NCBI RefSeq assembly: GCF_004923255.1 | Contig: NZ_QYRT01000015.1 | Span: 1 to 64,000 of the forward strand | Length of the DNA stretch: 64,000 nucleotides | Reading direction: 5' to 3' | From: Subtercola vilae | Lineage (GTDB): Bacteria > Actinomycetota > Actinomycetes > Actinomycetales > Microbacteriaceae | Shown here: one piece after another, positions 54,832 through 63,692 of the stretch | Layout of the letters: each line of letters opens with the position of its first letter | Position numbering within the stretch: position 1 is the first letter of the stretch | Notes under the pieces: generated by a model | What the model saw: only the letters and a program-made list of their open reading frames with translations | Databases searched by the model: none | Told to the model about the DNA's origin: nothing | Position numbers and translations under genes: made by a program

Positions 54832-55893
54832 ATGTTGTTTCATAACACGCGGCCCACCCGGCGCGCCCTTCGTGCTGGCGCCATCGGCGCCATGGCGGTT
54901 TCGGTCGCCCTCGTCGCCGCCGGCTGCGCCACCACCAGCTCCACCCCCGCCGCGAGCGGTGCGGCGACGGGTGGATCGGGAAACTACGCCATCACATTCG
55001 TTCCCAAGAACCTCGGCAATGCGTACTTCGACGCCTCAGACAAGGGCGGCGCCGCGGCGATCACCGAGTTCGGCGGAAAGTACTCCGAAGTCGGGCCCGC
55101 CACGGCAAGCCCCGACGCGCAGGTCAGCTTCATCAACACGCTCACACAACAGCAGGTCGGTGGAATCGTCATCTCGGCGAACGACCCCAAGGCCATCGGC
55201 GATTCACTGAACGAGGCGCGTGCGGCCGGAATCAAGGTCGTCACGTTCGACTCAGACACCGACCCGAGCTACCGCGACATCTTCATCAACCAGGCCAGCC
55301 CCGAAGGCATCGCGAAGTCGCAGGTTGACCAGATCGCCTCGCAGATCGGTGACACCGGTGAGATTGCGATTCTGTCGGCATCGGCGAACGCGACGAACCA
55401 GAATGCATGGATCGACCTGATGAAGGCCGACCTGGCCAAAGACCACCCGAACATCAAGCTCGACGAAGTCGTCTACGGCGACGACGACGATCAGACCTCG
55501 TTCGACAAGACCGCGGCGCTTCTGCAGAGCCACCCCGATCTGAAGGGCATCATCTCCCCCACCACGGTCGGAATCGCTGCCGCGGCCCGCTACCTGTCGA
55601 CCTCGTCGTCAAAGGGCAAGGTCGCTTTGACCGGCCTCGGAACCCCGAACCAGATGCGCGCCTACATCGCTGACGGCACCGTCACCTCGTTCGCGCTGTG
55701 GAACCCGGCCGACCTCGGCTACCTCGCGGCGTACGCCGACAAGGCACTGATCGATGGCACCATCACCGGCAAGAGCGGCGACAAGTTCACCGCCGGCAAG
55801 CTCGGCTCGTTCACCGTGGGCGACAAGGGCACCGTGCTTCTCGGTGACCCGACCGTGTTCAACAAGGCCAACATCGACCAGTTCAACTTCTAG
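54832..55893 (+). CDS. rhaS: rhamnose-type substrate-binding lipoprotein
   Basis: A 353-residue periplasmic-binding-protein type-4 lipoprotein. The lipobox VAAGC is at about residues 24-28, following RRALRAGAIGAMAVSVALVAAGC. The mature part has ITFVPKNLGNAYFDASDKGG and QVGGIVISANDPKAIGDSLN, characteristic of rhamnose- and autoinducer-2-type binding proteins. It would capture sugar freed by the wall-anchored rhamnosidases. ATG 54832 follows AAAGGAAG at a good distance; an upstream ATG (54814) would give a longer, less likely signal peptide. A terminator follows 22 bp after the stop. Confidence 0.92.
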   Translation: MLFHNTRPTRRALRAGAIGAMAVSVALVAAGCATTSSTPAASGAATGGSGNYAITFVPKNLGNAYFDASDKGGAAAITEFGGKYSEVGPATASPDAQVSFINTLTQQQVGGIVISANDPKAIGDSLNEARAAGIKVVTFDSDTDPSYRDIFINQASPEGIAKSQVDQIASQIGDTGEIAILSASANATNQNAWIDLMKADLAKDHPNIKLDEVVYGDDDDQTSFDKTAALLQSHPDLKGIISPTTVGIAAAARYLSTSSSKGKVALTGLGTPNQMRAYIADGTVTSFALWNPADLGYLAAYADKALIDGTITGKSGDKFTAGKLGSFTVGDKGTVLLGDPTVFNKANIDQFNF

Positions 55894-55914
55894 GCGATAG
55901 CTGAAGTCAGAACG

Positions 55915-55950
55915 AGAGGTGGGGCCGATCATCCGATCGGCCCCACCTCT
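55915..55950 (+). terminator. strong hairpin terminator of the importer operon
   Basis: Perfect 16-bp arms (55915-55930 and 55935-55950) built around GAGGTGGGGCCGATC and its reverse complement, with a 4-base loop, followed by TCATTTGTT. It lies 22 bp after the rhaS-like stop. Confidence 0.92.
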
Positions 55951-56043
55951 TCATTTGTTCGGCCTGCGTCACCCTGTGAGTACTCTCAGCGTGATTCATG
56001 TGATCGCATCGGATCGAATGCCTGACATCGACGTCGCGCCCTG

Positions 56044-56057
56044 TTCACTCGAGTGAA
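56044..56057. promoter_or_regulatory. perfect palindrome upstream of the metallophosphoesterase gene
   Basis: TTCACTCGAGTGAA is a 14-bp perfect palindrome, 85 bp before the GTG start of the metallophosphoesterase gene and after the rhaS terminator. It is likely an operator; the regulator is unknown. GTTCAC is also the core of actinobacterial PHO boxes, but the direct-repeat arrangement of those is not present. Confidence 0.45.
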
Positions 56058-56142
56058 ACCCTGCGGTTTTGTTGGGCTGTCAAGGTTCTACTGCTCTTGA
56101 TTGAGAGTTACCTGATAGTCGACACAACCCGCAAGGAAAACC

Positions 56143-58611
56143 GTGCCCTCCACAGCCCTTCATCCGCTTTTTCGAAAGCGATTCATTCGCGCGAGTGCTG
56201 CACTCGCCGTAGCAACGGTCAGCCTGTCACTACTGGCGGCCGCTCCCGCGGCAGAGGCCGCACCAACGGCCGACCTCGGTTCGCGATTCACCCTCGCCGT
56301 ACTGCCCGACACCCAGTTCTACTCTCGGTACTCCGCAGACCAGTTTCAACCCCGGTACGGAAAAGACCCCTTCCAGGCCCAGACGGAATGGCTCGCTCAC
56401 AACCGCGATGCCCTCAACATTCCGTTCGTGGCGGGTCTCGGCGACATTGTCGACCAATCGTGGAAAGAGAATGAGTGGGTTGCTGCCGACGACGCAGTCA
56501 AAACTCTCGACGATGCCGCTCTGCCGTACTCCACGGCGCCGGGCAACCATGACGTACGCGATTCGAACGATGATCTCGACGACACGTCGTACGATCTGAG
56601 CCAAGAGCCCTTTCTGAAGTGGTTCGGGCCTGGCCGCGCAAAGAACGTCTCCACCTACAAAGGTGCCGACCCGACTGGTATGAGCCAATACCACGTCTTC
56701 GAGGCAGAGGGCCAGAAGTACATGGTGCTTGCCTTGAGCTGGCGTGTGTCAGACGCGACGATCGCATGGGCCGATTCGGTGATCAAAGCGAACCCCACTG
56801 TGCCGGTCATCCTGACCACCCACCAGGTCATCGACATCGATTCTGACGCCATCTCGCCGAAGGAGACCCAGTACGGTCTCGAGCTGTGGGACAAGCTGAT
56901 CAAGACCAATGACCAGATCTTTCTGACCGTCAACGGGCACTTCCACGGAGAATCCCATCTCACGAAGACGAACGATTTCGGCCACTCCGTGACTCAGATC
57001 GTCATCGACTACCAAATGGCCTATGAAGGCGGCGATGGCTACCTCGGCCTCTTCGAATTCGACCTGAGCAACAAAGCCATCACCGTTCAGACGGCATCTC
57101 CCTGGGTCATCTGGAAGCCGCAAGACACACTCACGAGCTACGACCAGCCGTTGCTCGAAGGCGTGAACCAGCAGTTCACGGTGCCGATGGATTTCGCGGC
57201 ACGCTTCTCCACCTTCAATCCAGCTTTCACCGTTGGCGCGCCCACTCACCCGTCGCTGTCGCAGAAGGCACGTGACATCGTGCTGGCCGGTTTCGTCGGG
57301 CCCGATCCGGTTTCGACACAAGCGCCGGGCAACACCAACGACTACGTCGACGTTGCAGGCACGCTCGCGCACTGGCGTTTCACGGGCACCTCAGGCGTAG
57401 TGAAAGAGGGCCAAACCGTTACCGATGTCGCGGCCGGCAATGACCTCACCCGCGCGAGCATTGCCGCATCCGGAGCGACGAACGCCGAGGTGGGCGATGT
57501 CACCATTGGTTCAGACCACGCCTACCTCTCGTCAGACGATTCGAGCGTGTGTTTCGCAAATGCCGATCGGAACAACTCCCGGTACAGCTACCTCACGTCG
57601 GCGAGCGGCGCCCCGGTCAACAACGCGTCATTCGACAACGGGTACACGATCGAGTCATTCCTGAAGATCGACGCGTCATGGACCTCGAGCACCAACCAAT
57701 GGATGATGGCGCTGATCCGCGCGGGCAACCGCAATGAAATGCCCGGCGTGCCCTACGACCGCTGGGGCAATGGCGGGCCCGTCGTGCTCGGCCTGTCGAA
57801 CCTCAAAGAGTTTCAGTGGAGCGTTATCCCCAACGAGCCCGGCCTCGGCGACAGGGTCAACTGGTCAGGCGAGATTCAACTCGACACCTGGATGCACGTC
57901 GCTATCGTCAACGATCCCACTGCTCGAACCACCACCATGTACGTGAATGGTGCGCCCGTGCTCCGAAATGCGACCGACACCGTCGGCCAGAGCTTCGTGC
58001 CGGATGCCCCGTGGCTGATGGGTGCGGGAATGGACAACAACAACCCCGGGGCCGGCTGGAACGGCTGCATCGGCGAGACTCGCATCGTCGACCACGTCAT
58101 CGATCAGACCCAGTGGCTGACGGCTCGCGCCGACCTCACGGGCCTCACCGTCACCGACGCCCCGCAGGGCTCGCTTCCGGCAACCACCCGGCTGACGACA
58201 TTCTCAGGCGCAGGTCACCCTGGTGCCGAGGTGCGCATGTCGGGGAGTATCGGCGGCAGCACGGTCGTCGACACGGCCGGAAAGTGGTCGATCGTTCTGC
58301 CACAGGCGCTGGCAGCCGGGGCCTACGAAGCATCGGTTGTGCAGGCACTGGGAACGCGTGAATCCGAGCCGGTCGCCTTCGACTTCGGCATCGAAGGCGC
58401 GCCCGGTGCGACAACACCACGCCCGAGCGCCACCGATTCAGCAGCGACGATTCCGATCGGCGGCGCAGCCGGCACAACTGCCCTCGCGAACACCGGTCTC
58501 GAACTGTCAGGTGTAGCCACTCTGGCGGGGCTGTTGCTGGCGCTGCTCGGTGCGCTCGTGGTCATTCTGAACCGCCGCCGCCGAGCTGCAACCAACTCCG
58601 GGAATCTGTGA
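56143..58611 (+). CDS. wall-anchored metallophosphoesterase with LamG domain
   Basis: An 822-residue secreted protein starting at GTG 56143, with AAGGA 6 bases upstream. The signal peptide covers residues 1-40 (AAAPAAEAAP). The calcineurin-like phosphoesterase domain, about 47-330, has FTLAVLPDTQFYSRY, AGLGDIVDQ, APGNHDVRD, TTHQVID and NGHFHGE (the metal-binding Asp, Asn and His residues). A LamG/concanavalin-like sandwich is at about 400-665, then an Ig-like segment. LANTG (781-785, DNA 58483-58497), a hydrophobic helix and RRRR form a cell-wall anchor. The substrate is an unknown phosphoester outside the cell. Confidence 0.9.
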   Translation: MPSTALHPLFRKRFIRASAALAVATVSLSLLAAAPAAEAAPTADLGSRFTLAVLPDTQFYSRYSADQFQPRYGKDPFQAQTEWLAHNRDALNIPFVAGLGDIVDQSWKENEWVAADDAVKTLDDAALPYSTAPGNHDVRDSNDDLDDTSYDLSQEPFLKWFGPGRAKNVSTYKGADPTGMSQYHVFEAEGQKYMVLALSWRVSDATIAWADSVIKANPTVPVILTTHQVIDIDSDAISPKETQYGLELWDKLIKTNDQIFLTVNGHFHGESHLTKTNDFGHSVTQIVIDYQMAYEGGDGYLGLFEFDLSNKAITVQTASPWVIWKPQDTLTSYDQPLLEGVNQQFTVPMDFAARFSTFNPAFTVGAPTHPSLSQKARDIVLAGFVGPDPVSTQAPGNTNDYVDVAGTLAHWRFTGTSGVVKEGQTVTDVAAGNDLTRASIAASGATNAEVGDVTIGSDHAYLSSDDSSVCFANADRNNSRYSYLTSASGAPVNNASFDNGYTIESFLKIDASWTSSTNQWMMALIRAGNRNEMPGVPYDRWGNGGPVVLGLSNLKEFQWSVIPNEPGLGDRVNWSGEIQLDTWMHVAIVNDPTARTTTMYVNGAPVLRNATDTVGQSFVPDAPWLMGAGMDNNNPGAGWNGCIGETRIVDHVIDQTQWLTARADLTGLTVTDAPQGSLPATTRLTTFSGAGHPGAEVRMSGSIGGSTVVDTAGKWSIVLPQALAAGAYEASVVQALGTRESEPVAFDFGIEGAPGATTPRPSATDSAATIPIGGAAGTTALANTGLELSGVATLAGLLLALLGALVVILNRRRRAATNSGNL

Positions 58612-58673
58612 GTTCTCAGAGACTCGCCGCTCACATCTGACGCCTTGTCGACGCCCATGTGAACGGGCAATGA

Positions 58674-58691
58674 AGTTAAGAGGCACTAACT
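58674..58691. promoter_or_regulatory. candidate iron-regulator site before efeO
   Basis: AGTTA (58674-58678) and TAACT (58687-58691) form an inverted repeat with an 8-base spacer; the sequence TTAAGAGGCACTAACT partly resembles DtxR/IdeR boxes. It lies 89 bp upstream of the efeO start. The match is imperfect. Confidence 0.3.
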
Positions 58692-58779
58692 ACTTGTCGA
58701 ACTGGCTGCGCTCTAGCATCGGTGCGGAGTACCCGGCATCGCGGGCTCACTTCGCAGAGCCAGTTCGGGGCGTGTTTTG

Positions 58780-60045
58780 GTGGCAGGGCAGAGAGATCAA
58801 GGGGAGTCGGGCGATGCCGCCGTGGCGAGTTCGCTCGCACGGCGGCGTTCGCTCCGACTGATCTCGGCCGCCGTCCTGGTACTGATCGTCGGCGCCATCG
58901 TCGTCGTGGCTTTCATCGCTGCGCCTGGCCCGACAAAAGGGGTCGCTGCGGCAGGCCCGACTGTTTCAGTGTCGACCGATACCTGCGGCAGCGGCTGGAG
59001 CGGGCACGATGCCGGCCAGCAGTCGTTCACCCTGCAGAACACCACCGTCGCCGGCGTAGAAACGTACCTTCAGGATCCGGTTTCACGAGCGACGTATCTA
59101 GATGTGGAAGGTCTCGGCACGACCGCCAGCGTCGACGTCAACCTCGTGTTGAATGCCGGCGACTACCAGTTCGTCTGCCTCCCGGCCGACGCAGATCCGG
59201 TGCTCGGCCCGGTCTTCTCGCTGGGCCCTGACCACGAAGGTCGAACGCTTTTCGCCAATGCCACCCCCGGCATCGTGCCGGTGACCCGTAACGACATGAT
59301 TCCGATCGCCAAGCAGTACGGCGCCTGGATAACCGCCCAACTGCCTGCGTTGCTCGTCGACACGCAGCTTCTGCAGTCAGACATCGTCGCCGGAAACCTG
59401 ACCGCAGCCCGGAGCGACTGGCTCACCGCGCATCTGGCGTACGAGCAGCTCGGTGCCGCGTACGGCGCGTTCGGCGACCTCGATAGCGCCATCAACGGAA
59501 TGCCGGCGTCGGGCTCGACGGCTCTTACCGACCCTGGCCTCACGGGGTTTCACCGCATCGAAGCACTGCTCTACTCCACTGCAGCTGCCACCGACATCAC
59601 AGGGCCCACCGGCCAGCTCGTCGCCTCCGTCAGCGATCTGCAAACAGCGTTCGCGTCGGCACGCATCGACCCACTCGATGTCGGGCTGCGGGCGCATGAG
59701 ATTCTCGAGAACGCTCTGCAGTTCGAGCTGTCAGGGCGCACCGACGCGAACAGCGGCACCGAACTGGCCACCGTCTCCGCCAATCTCACGGGAACGAACG
59801 CCGCACTGGCTCCGCTTCGGCCGTTGCTTGCCACACGGTACCCGCCAGCCGCCCTGGCCGACACCGATGCGGCACTCAGCGCCGCCGAAACCCTTGTCAC
59901 TTCTTATCGGCATGCTGACGGCACCTGGACGCCTCTCAGCGCTCTCTCGCAGACCGAGCGGGAACGCATCAACTCCGCCATCGGCAATGCCGTCGAACTC
60001 CTCGCCCCCGTCGCTGCCATCTGCGACATCCGAAGGGAATCATGA
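58780..60045 (+). CDS. efeO: EfeO-type iron uptake protein (cupredoxin + imelysin-like M75)
   Basis: A 421-residue EfeO protein acting outside the membrane in ferrous/ferric iron uptake. An N-terminal membrane anchor or signal (SAAVLVLIVGAIVVVAFIAA, residues about 30-50) is followed by a cupredoxin domain (about 55-140, TDTCGSGWSG) and an M75/imelysin-like domain (about 160-410) with the HRIEALL metal motif. The start is uncertain: TTG 58777, GTG 58780 or GTG 58822, the last having AGGGGAG 15 bases away. The TGA overlaps the efeB ATG by four bases. The usual permease gene efeU is not next to it. Confidence 0.88.
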   Translation: MAGQRDQGESGDAAVASSLARRRSLRLISAAVLVLIVGAIVVVAFIAAPGPTKGVAAAGPTVSVSTDTCGSGWSGHDAGQQSFTLQNTTVAGVETYLQDPVSRATYLDVEGLGTTASVDVNLVLNAGDYQFVCLPADADPVLGPVFSLGPDHEGRTLFANATPGIVPVTRNDMIPIAKQYGAWITAQLPALLVDTQLLQSDIVAGNLTAARSDWLTAHLAYEQLGAAYGAFGDLDSAINGMPASGSTALTDPGLTGFHRIEALLYSTAAATDITGPTGQLVASVSDLQTAFASARIDPLDVGLRAHEILENALQFELSGRTDANSGTELATVSANLTGTNAALAPLRPLLATRYPPAALADTDAALSAAETLVTSYRHADGTWTPLSALSQTERERINSAIGNAVELLAPVAAICDIRRES

Positions 60046-61298
60046 AACACACTGACGGTTCGGCGCACGTGGGCCGTAGAGGCTTTCTGCACGGCCTTGT
60101 CGGGGCAGGTCTGGCCGTTCCGTTGACGGTGGGCGCGGGGCTCGGAACATCGACCGCCCTCGCCGACACCGGTTCTTCGCCGAATCAGGATGCCCCCACG
60201 TACCCCTTCGAGGGGGAACATCAGCAGGGCATCCTGACCCCGTCCCAGAAGCACGCGAGCTTCGTCGCCTTCGACGTCACCGCGACGACGCGCTCGGAGT
60301 TGCAGTCCCTCTTCACGGTACTCACAGACCGCACCCGCTTTCTCACCGCAGGTGGCACCCCCGTCGACCCCGGGCTCACCGCACCCCCGACGGACTCGGG
60401 CGTGTTGGGGCCGGATGTTCCCGCCGAGAACCTGACGATCACTCTCTCTGTCGGATCATCGCTCTTCGACGACCGTTTCGGCCTCGCGGGTCTCAAACCG
60501 GCCCGCCTCCGCGTGATGGACGACTTCGCCAATGACGCGCTCGATCGCGCTGTCTGTGACGGCGACCTGCTGCTGCATCTCTGCGCCGACAACGAAGACA
60601 CTCTCATTCATGCGTTGCGCGATCTCATGAAAAAGACCCGCGGCAGCATGCAAGTGCGGTGGCGAAGCGACGGATTCACCTCACCCTCCCGCCCGACCGG
60701 CACACCGCGAAACCTGCTGGGGTTCAAAGACGGCACGGCGAACCCACCCGTGGGCGACACACCGAGCATGGCCGGCCTGGTGTGGACCCAGGGCGGTGTC
60801 GGCGACGAGCCAGCCTGGGTGACGGGTGGCAGCTACCACGTGGTGCGCCTGATCCGTATGCTCGTCGAGTTCTGGGACAGAGTGTCGTTGCACGAGCAAG
60901 AGAACATGATCGGCCGGCGTCGCGCGACGGGCGCGCCCCTCACGGGTACTGCTGAGTTCGATGTGCCGGCGTACGATCTCGATCCCACCGGCGACGTCAT
61001 CCAGCTGGATGCGCACATCCGGCTGGCGAACCCCCGCACCGCCGCTGCCGCGAACCAGCAGATGCTGCGGAGGCCGTACAACTACAACTCGGGGCTCGAT
61101 TCGAACGGCAACCTCAACATGGGGTTGATCTTCTCGTGCTTCAACCAAGACCTCGACCGTCAATTCGTGGCCGTGCAGAAGCGGCTGGCCGACGAACCGC
61201 TGGTCGATTACATCTCCCCCTTCGGCGGCGGATACTTCTTCGCGCTACCCGGCGTAACCGGCGCGACCGACTATTTCGGTCGCGCACTGTTGGCCTGA
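60042..61298 (+). CDS. efeB: EfeB-type Dyp peroxidase/deferrochelatase
   Basis: A 418-residue DyP-type heme peroxidase of the EfeB group, reported to oxidise ferrous iron or release iron from heme. A twin-arginine signal starts the protein (GRRGFLHGLVGAGLAVP), so it is exported folded. The DyP motif GxxDG is present as LLGFKDGTANPPVGD. The proximal heme region is WDRVSLHEQENMIGRRRATG, and the C-terminus is CFNQDLDRQFVAVQKRLADE. The ATG overlaps the efeO stop, so the two are coupled. The gene is followed 61 bp later by a secreted phosphoesterase. Confidence 0.92.
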   Translation: MKHTDGSAHVGRRGFLHGLVGAGLAVPLTVGAGLGTSTALADTGSSPNQDAPTYPFEGEHQQGILTPSQKHASFVAFDVTATTRSELQSLFTVLTDRTRFLTAGGTPVDPGLTAPPTDSGVLGPDVPAENLTITLSVGSSLFDDRFGLAGLKPARLRVMDDFANDALDRAVCDGDLLLHLCADNEDTLIHALRDLMKKTRGSMQVRWRSDGFTSPSRPTGTPRNLLGFKDGTANPPVGDTPSMAGLVWTQGGVGDEPAWVTGGSYHVVRLIRMLVEFWDRVSLHEQENMIGRRRATGAPLTGTAEFDVPAYDLDPTGDVIQLDAHIRLANPRTAAAANQQMLRRPYNYNSGLDSNGNLNMGLIFSCFNQDLDRQFVAVQKRLADEPLVDYISPFGGGYFFALPGVTGATDYFGRALLA

Positions 61299-61359
61299 CC
61301 CTGCTCTGTTCATTTCGCTTCTCACGTTCCGCGCAAATCAAACGAAAGAGGTCCCACCC

Positions 61360-63234
61360 ATGTTTCGTCTCACACAGAACCGGGCGGTCAGGGTTGCAGT
61401 ACCCACGCTCGCGTTAGCCGGCATGCTGGGAGCGGCCCTGCTGGCCTCTCCCGCTGTCGCCAACACGGGCGATGCGTCGTCAGACACCACCACGCCGATC
61501 AAACACGTTGTGGTGATCTTCGACGAGAACATCTCGTTCGATCACTACTTCGGCACCTATCCGAAGGCGGCGAACACCGATGGAACCAGCTTCACAGCTG
61601 CGGCCGGCACCCCCACGCCGAACAACCTGGTGTCGTCGAACACGCTGACCGGCAATCCCAATCTGTATGACCCGAGCCGGCTCAGCCCGGCCCAGGCCAT
61701 CACCTGCGACCAGAACCACGGTTACAGCGCTGAGCAAGCGGCCGAGAACAACGGTGCGATGAACATGTTCGTGCAGAAGACGTCGACCGACACCTGCACG
61801 GGCCAGACCACCAGCCCCGGGCTCGCGATGGACTACTACGACGGCAACACGACAACCGCCCTGTGGAACTACGCCCAGAACTACTCGATGAGCGACAACT
61901 ACTGGGACACCACGTTCGGCCCCTCAACCCCAGGCGCCCTCAACCTGGTCTCGGGCCAGACGCACGGCGCTGTGGCCAAGAATTCGGTCACCGGTGCGAC
62001 TCTGACCAGCAGTACCGCGGTCATCTCCCCAGACGCGAACGGCGTGGGTACCGTCATCGGCGATCCCGACCCGGCGTACGACGACTGCTCAGACAACAAC
62101 CACACTTCGACCTCTGCCACCGTGGCGATGCAGGGCACGAACATCGGCGACCTTCTGAACACCAAGAACGTGACCTGGGGATGGTTTCAAGGCGGCTTCG
62201 CCCCCACCACCGCGTGGAGCGGAACCAGCGGCACCTATGCGACCTGCTCAGCGACGACGACCAACGTCGGCGGTACAGCTGTACGCGACTACTCACCGCA
62301 CCACTCTCCGTTCGAGTACTACGCCTCGACCTCGAACCCGCATCACCTCGCTCCTACGTCAGACGCGATGATCGGGCACACTGACCAGGCCAACCACAAC
62401 TACGACCTCTCGAACTTCAGCACTGCGCTCAGCCAGAACAACCTCCCGGCCGTGTCGTTTCTGAAGGCCCCCGAGGCACAGGACGGGCACGCTTCCTACT
62501 CCGACCCGATCGACGAACAGAAGTTCCTCGTCAACCAGATCAACGCCATCCAGAGCTCGCCCGAGTGGTCAAGCACGGCGATCGTCGTCACCTACGACGA
62601 CTCTGACGGGTGGTACGACCACGTTGCACCGACCATCCTGAACGGTTCAACCGACTCGAGCACCGACAAAGCGACCTGCACGACTTCGACTGCCCCCGTT
62701 GCCGGCGGCTACCAAGACCGCTGCGGCCCGAGCCAGCGCCTGCCGCTCGTTGTCATCTCGCCCTACTCCAAGCAGAATGCCATCGACAGCACGGCCACCG
62801 AGCAGACCAGTGTCACGAAATTCATCGAAGACAACTGGTCGACCGGGCGCATCGGCGACTCCTCGTTCGACGACCGCGCCGGTAAGCTCACCGGCCTGTT
62901 CGACTTCGCAAACCCGCAACAGCGCGCCGTGCTGCTGGCGGCCGACGGTTCGGTCTCGTCGATCGTTCCCGTCGCGGTAGGTTCGCAGCCGACTTCGACA
63001 GCCACCCCGTCGAGCTCAGCCCCTCCCGCGTCGGCGGCCCCCACATCGGCGGCAACGACGACGGCATCCGGGCCGAACTCAGGCGCACTGGCCAACACCG
63101 GCCTCGAAGTCACCGGCTGGGTCTCACTCATGGTCGTGCTCATCGGCGCAGGCGTGACCCTGCTGATGGTTCGCCGACGCCGACACAGTGCTGGCGGCAC
63201 TGATCGACCACGATCAGGCGACACCCCGAAGTAG
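61360..63234 (+). CDS. wall-anchored phospholipase C/phosphoesterase family protein
   Basis: A 624-residue secreted protein of the bacterial phospholipase C/acid phosphatase phosphoesterase family. Signal peptide to about residue 34. Then KHVVVIFDENISFDHYFGTY (the first metal/catalytic segment), DQNHGYSAEQ, MSDNYWDTTFGPSTPGALNL, APEAQDGHASYSDPIDEQKF and VVTYDDSDGWYDHV. A Ser/Pro/Ala linker leads to LANTG (577-581, DNA 63088-63102), a helix and RRRRH, so it is anchored to the wall. Substrates may be phospholipids or phosphomonoesters. AAAGAGG lies before ATG 61360. Confidence 0.92.
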   Translation: MFRLTQNRAVRVAVPTLALAGMLGAALLASPAVANTGDASSDTTTPIKHVVVIFDENISFDHYFGTYPKAANTDGTSFTAAAGTPTPNNLVSSNTLTGNPNLYDPSRLSPAQAITCDQNHGYSAEQAAENNGAMNMFVQKTSTDTCTGQTTSPGLAMDYYDGNTTTALWNYAQNYSMSDNYWDTTFGPSTPGALNLVSGQTHGAVAKNSVTGATLTSSTAVISPDANGVGTVIGDPDPAYDDCSDNNHTSTSATVAMQGTNIGDLLNTKNVTWGWFQGGFAPTTAWSGTSGTYATCSATTTNVGGTAVRDYSPHHSPFEYYASTSNPHHLAPTSDAMIGHTDQANHNYDLSNFSTALSQNNLPAVSFLKAPEAQDGHASYSDPIDEQKFLVNQINAIQSSPEWSSTAIVVTYDDSDGWYDHVAPTILNGSTDSSTDKATCTTSTAPVAGGYQDRCGPSQRLPLVVISPYSKQNAIDSTATEQTSVTKFIEDNWSTGRIGDSSFDDRAGKLTGLFDFANPQQRAVLLAADGSVSSIVPVAVGSQPTSTATPSSSAPPASAAPTSAATTTASGPNSGALANTGLEVTGWVSLMVVLIGAGVTLLMVRRRRHSAGGTDRPRSGDTPK

Positions 63235-63305
63235 CGCACCTCGGTGTGCCGCTCAGCGACAGTGGATGAGGCCGTGTGACGCCTCGCTGCAGTCGGTGAA
63301 ATGGT

Positions 63306-63453
63306 GTGAGGGCCCCCGGGCGAAAGTGGAGTTGCTCAGACGACCGCTTACGACCCGGAGGGCCCTCACGTCAACCGCGACGCGCATGCGCGTGGGCGAG
63401 TCAGACCACTCGCTTGCGCAACGCGAGCGCCGTTCGTGAAACGACGGTCTGAC
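63306..63453. other. structured non-coding stretch with nested inverted repeats
   Basis: GTGAGGGCCC (63306-63315) pairs with GGGCCCTCAC (63360-63369), extended by CCGGG/CCCGG beyond a bulge. ACGCGCATGCGCGT (63380-63393) is a perfect palindrome. GTCAGACC (63400-63407) pairs with GGTCTGAC (63446-63453), enclosing CTCGC/GCGAG. No convincing protein is encoded. It lies between the phosphoesterase stop and the tRNA gene, and could be a small structured RNA, a terminator complex or the relic of a mobile element. Confidence 0.45.
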
Positions 63454-63468
63454 GAGGATTTTTTCTTG

Positions 63469-63559
63469 CGGAGCCGGTGGGATTTGAACCCACGGAGGAG
63501 TATAAACCCCTCTCCACCTTAGCAGGGTGGTGCACTAGGCCGAACTATGCGACAGCTCC
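63469..63559 (-). tRNA. tRNA-Ser (anticodon GCU)
   Basis: On the minus strand a 91-base serine tRNA folds with acceptor GGAGCTG/CGGCTCC and discriminator G. The anticodon loop CTGCTAA carries GCT, there is a long variable arm as expected for tRNA-Ser, and the T loop is GGTTCAAAT. The 3' CCA is not encoded. It reads AGC/AGU codons. Confidence 0.95.
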
Positions 63560-63577
63560 TAGGTTGTTGCCTCAGTA

Positions 63578-63583
63578 ATCATA
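63578..63583 (-). promoter_or_regulatory. likely -10 element of the tRNA-Ser gene
   Basis: On the minus strand TATGAT lies 19-24 bases upstream of the tRNA 5' end, a suitable -10 element. No clear -35 was seen in the GC-rich sequence beyond it. Confidence 0.45.
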
Positions 63584-63616
63584 GCCGATCCGCCGGGGCC
63601 CGTGGATGCACAGCGA

Positions 63617-63647
63617 AAGGGCCCCGACGGTTTTCGTCGGGGCCCTT
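63617..63647 (-). terminator. hairpin terminator downstream of the right-edge gene
   Basis: AAGGGCCCCGACG (63617-63629) and its reverse complement (63635-63647) pair around a 5-base loop. It lies 45 bp after the stop of the leftward gene at the right edge, between that gene and the tRNA. The T-run is short (TTT on the minus strand). Confidence 0.8.
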
Positions 63648-63692
63648 CAGCTGTGGTGCGAGGGTGGTGCGTGGTGCGGGTGGTGCGGGGTG

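Noticed and set aside
63235-63468. Truncated insertion sequence before tRNA-Ser
   Set aside because: Inverted repeats are present but no transposase fragment, matching terminal repeats or target duplication could be recognised; reported only as a structured stretch.
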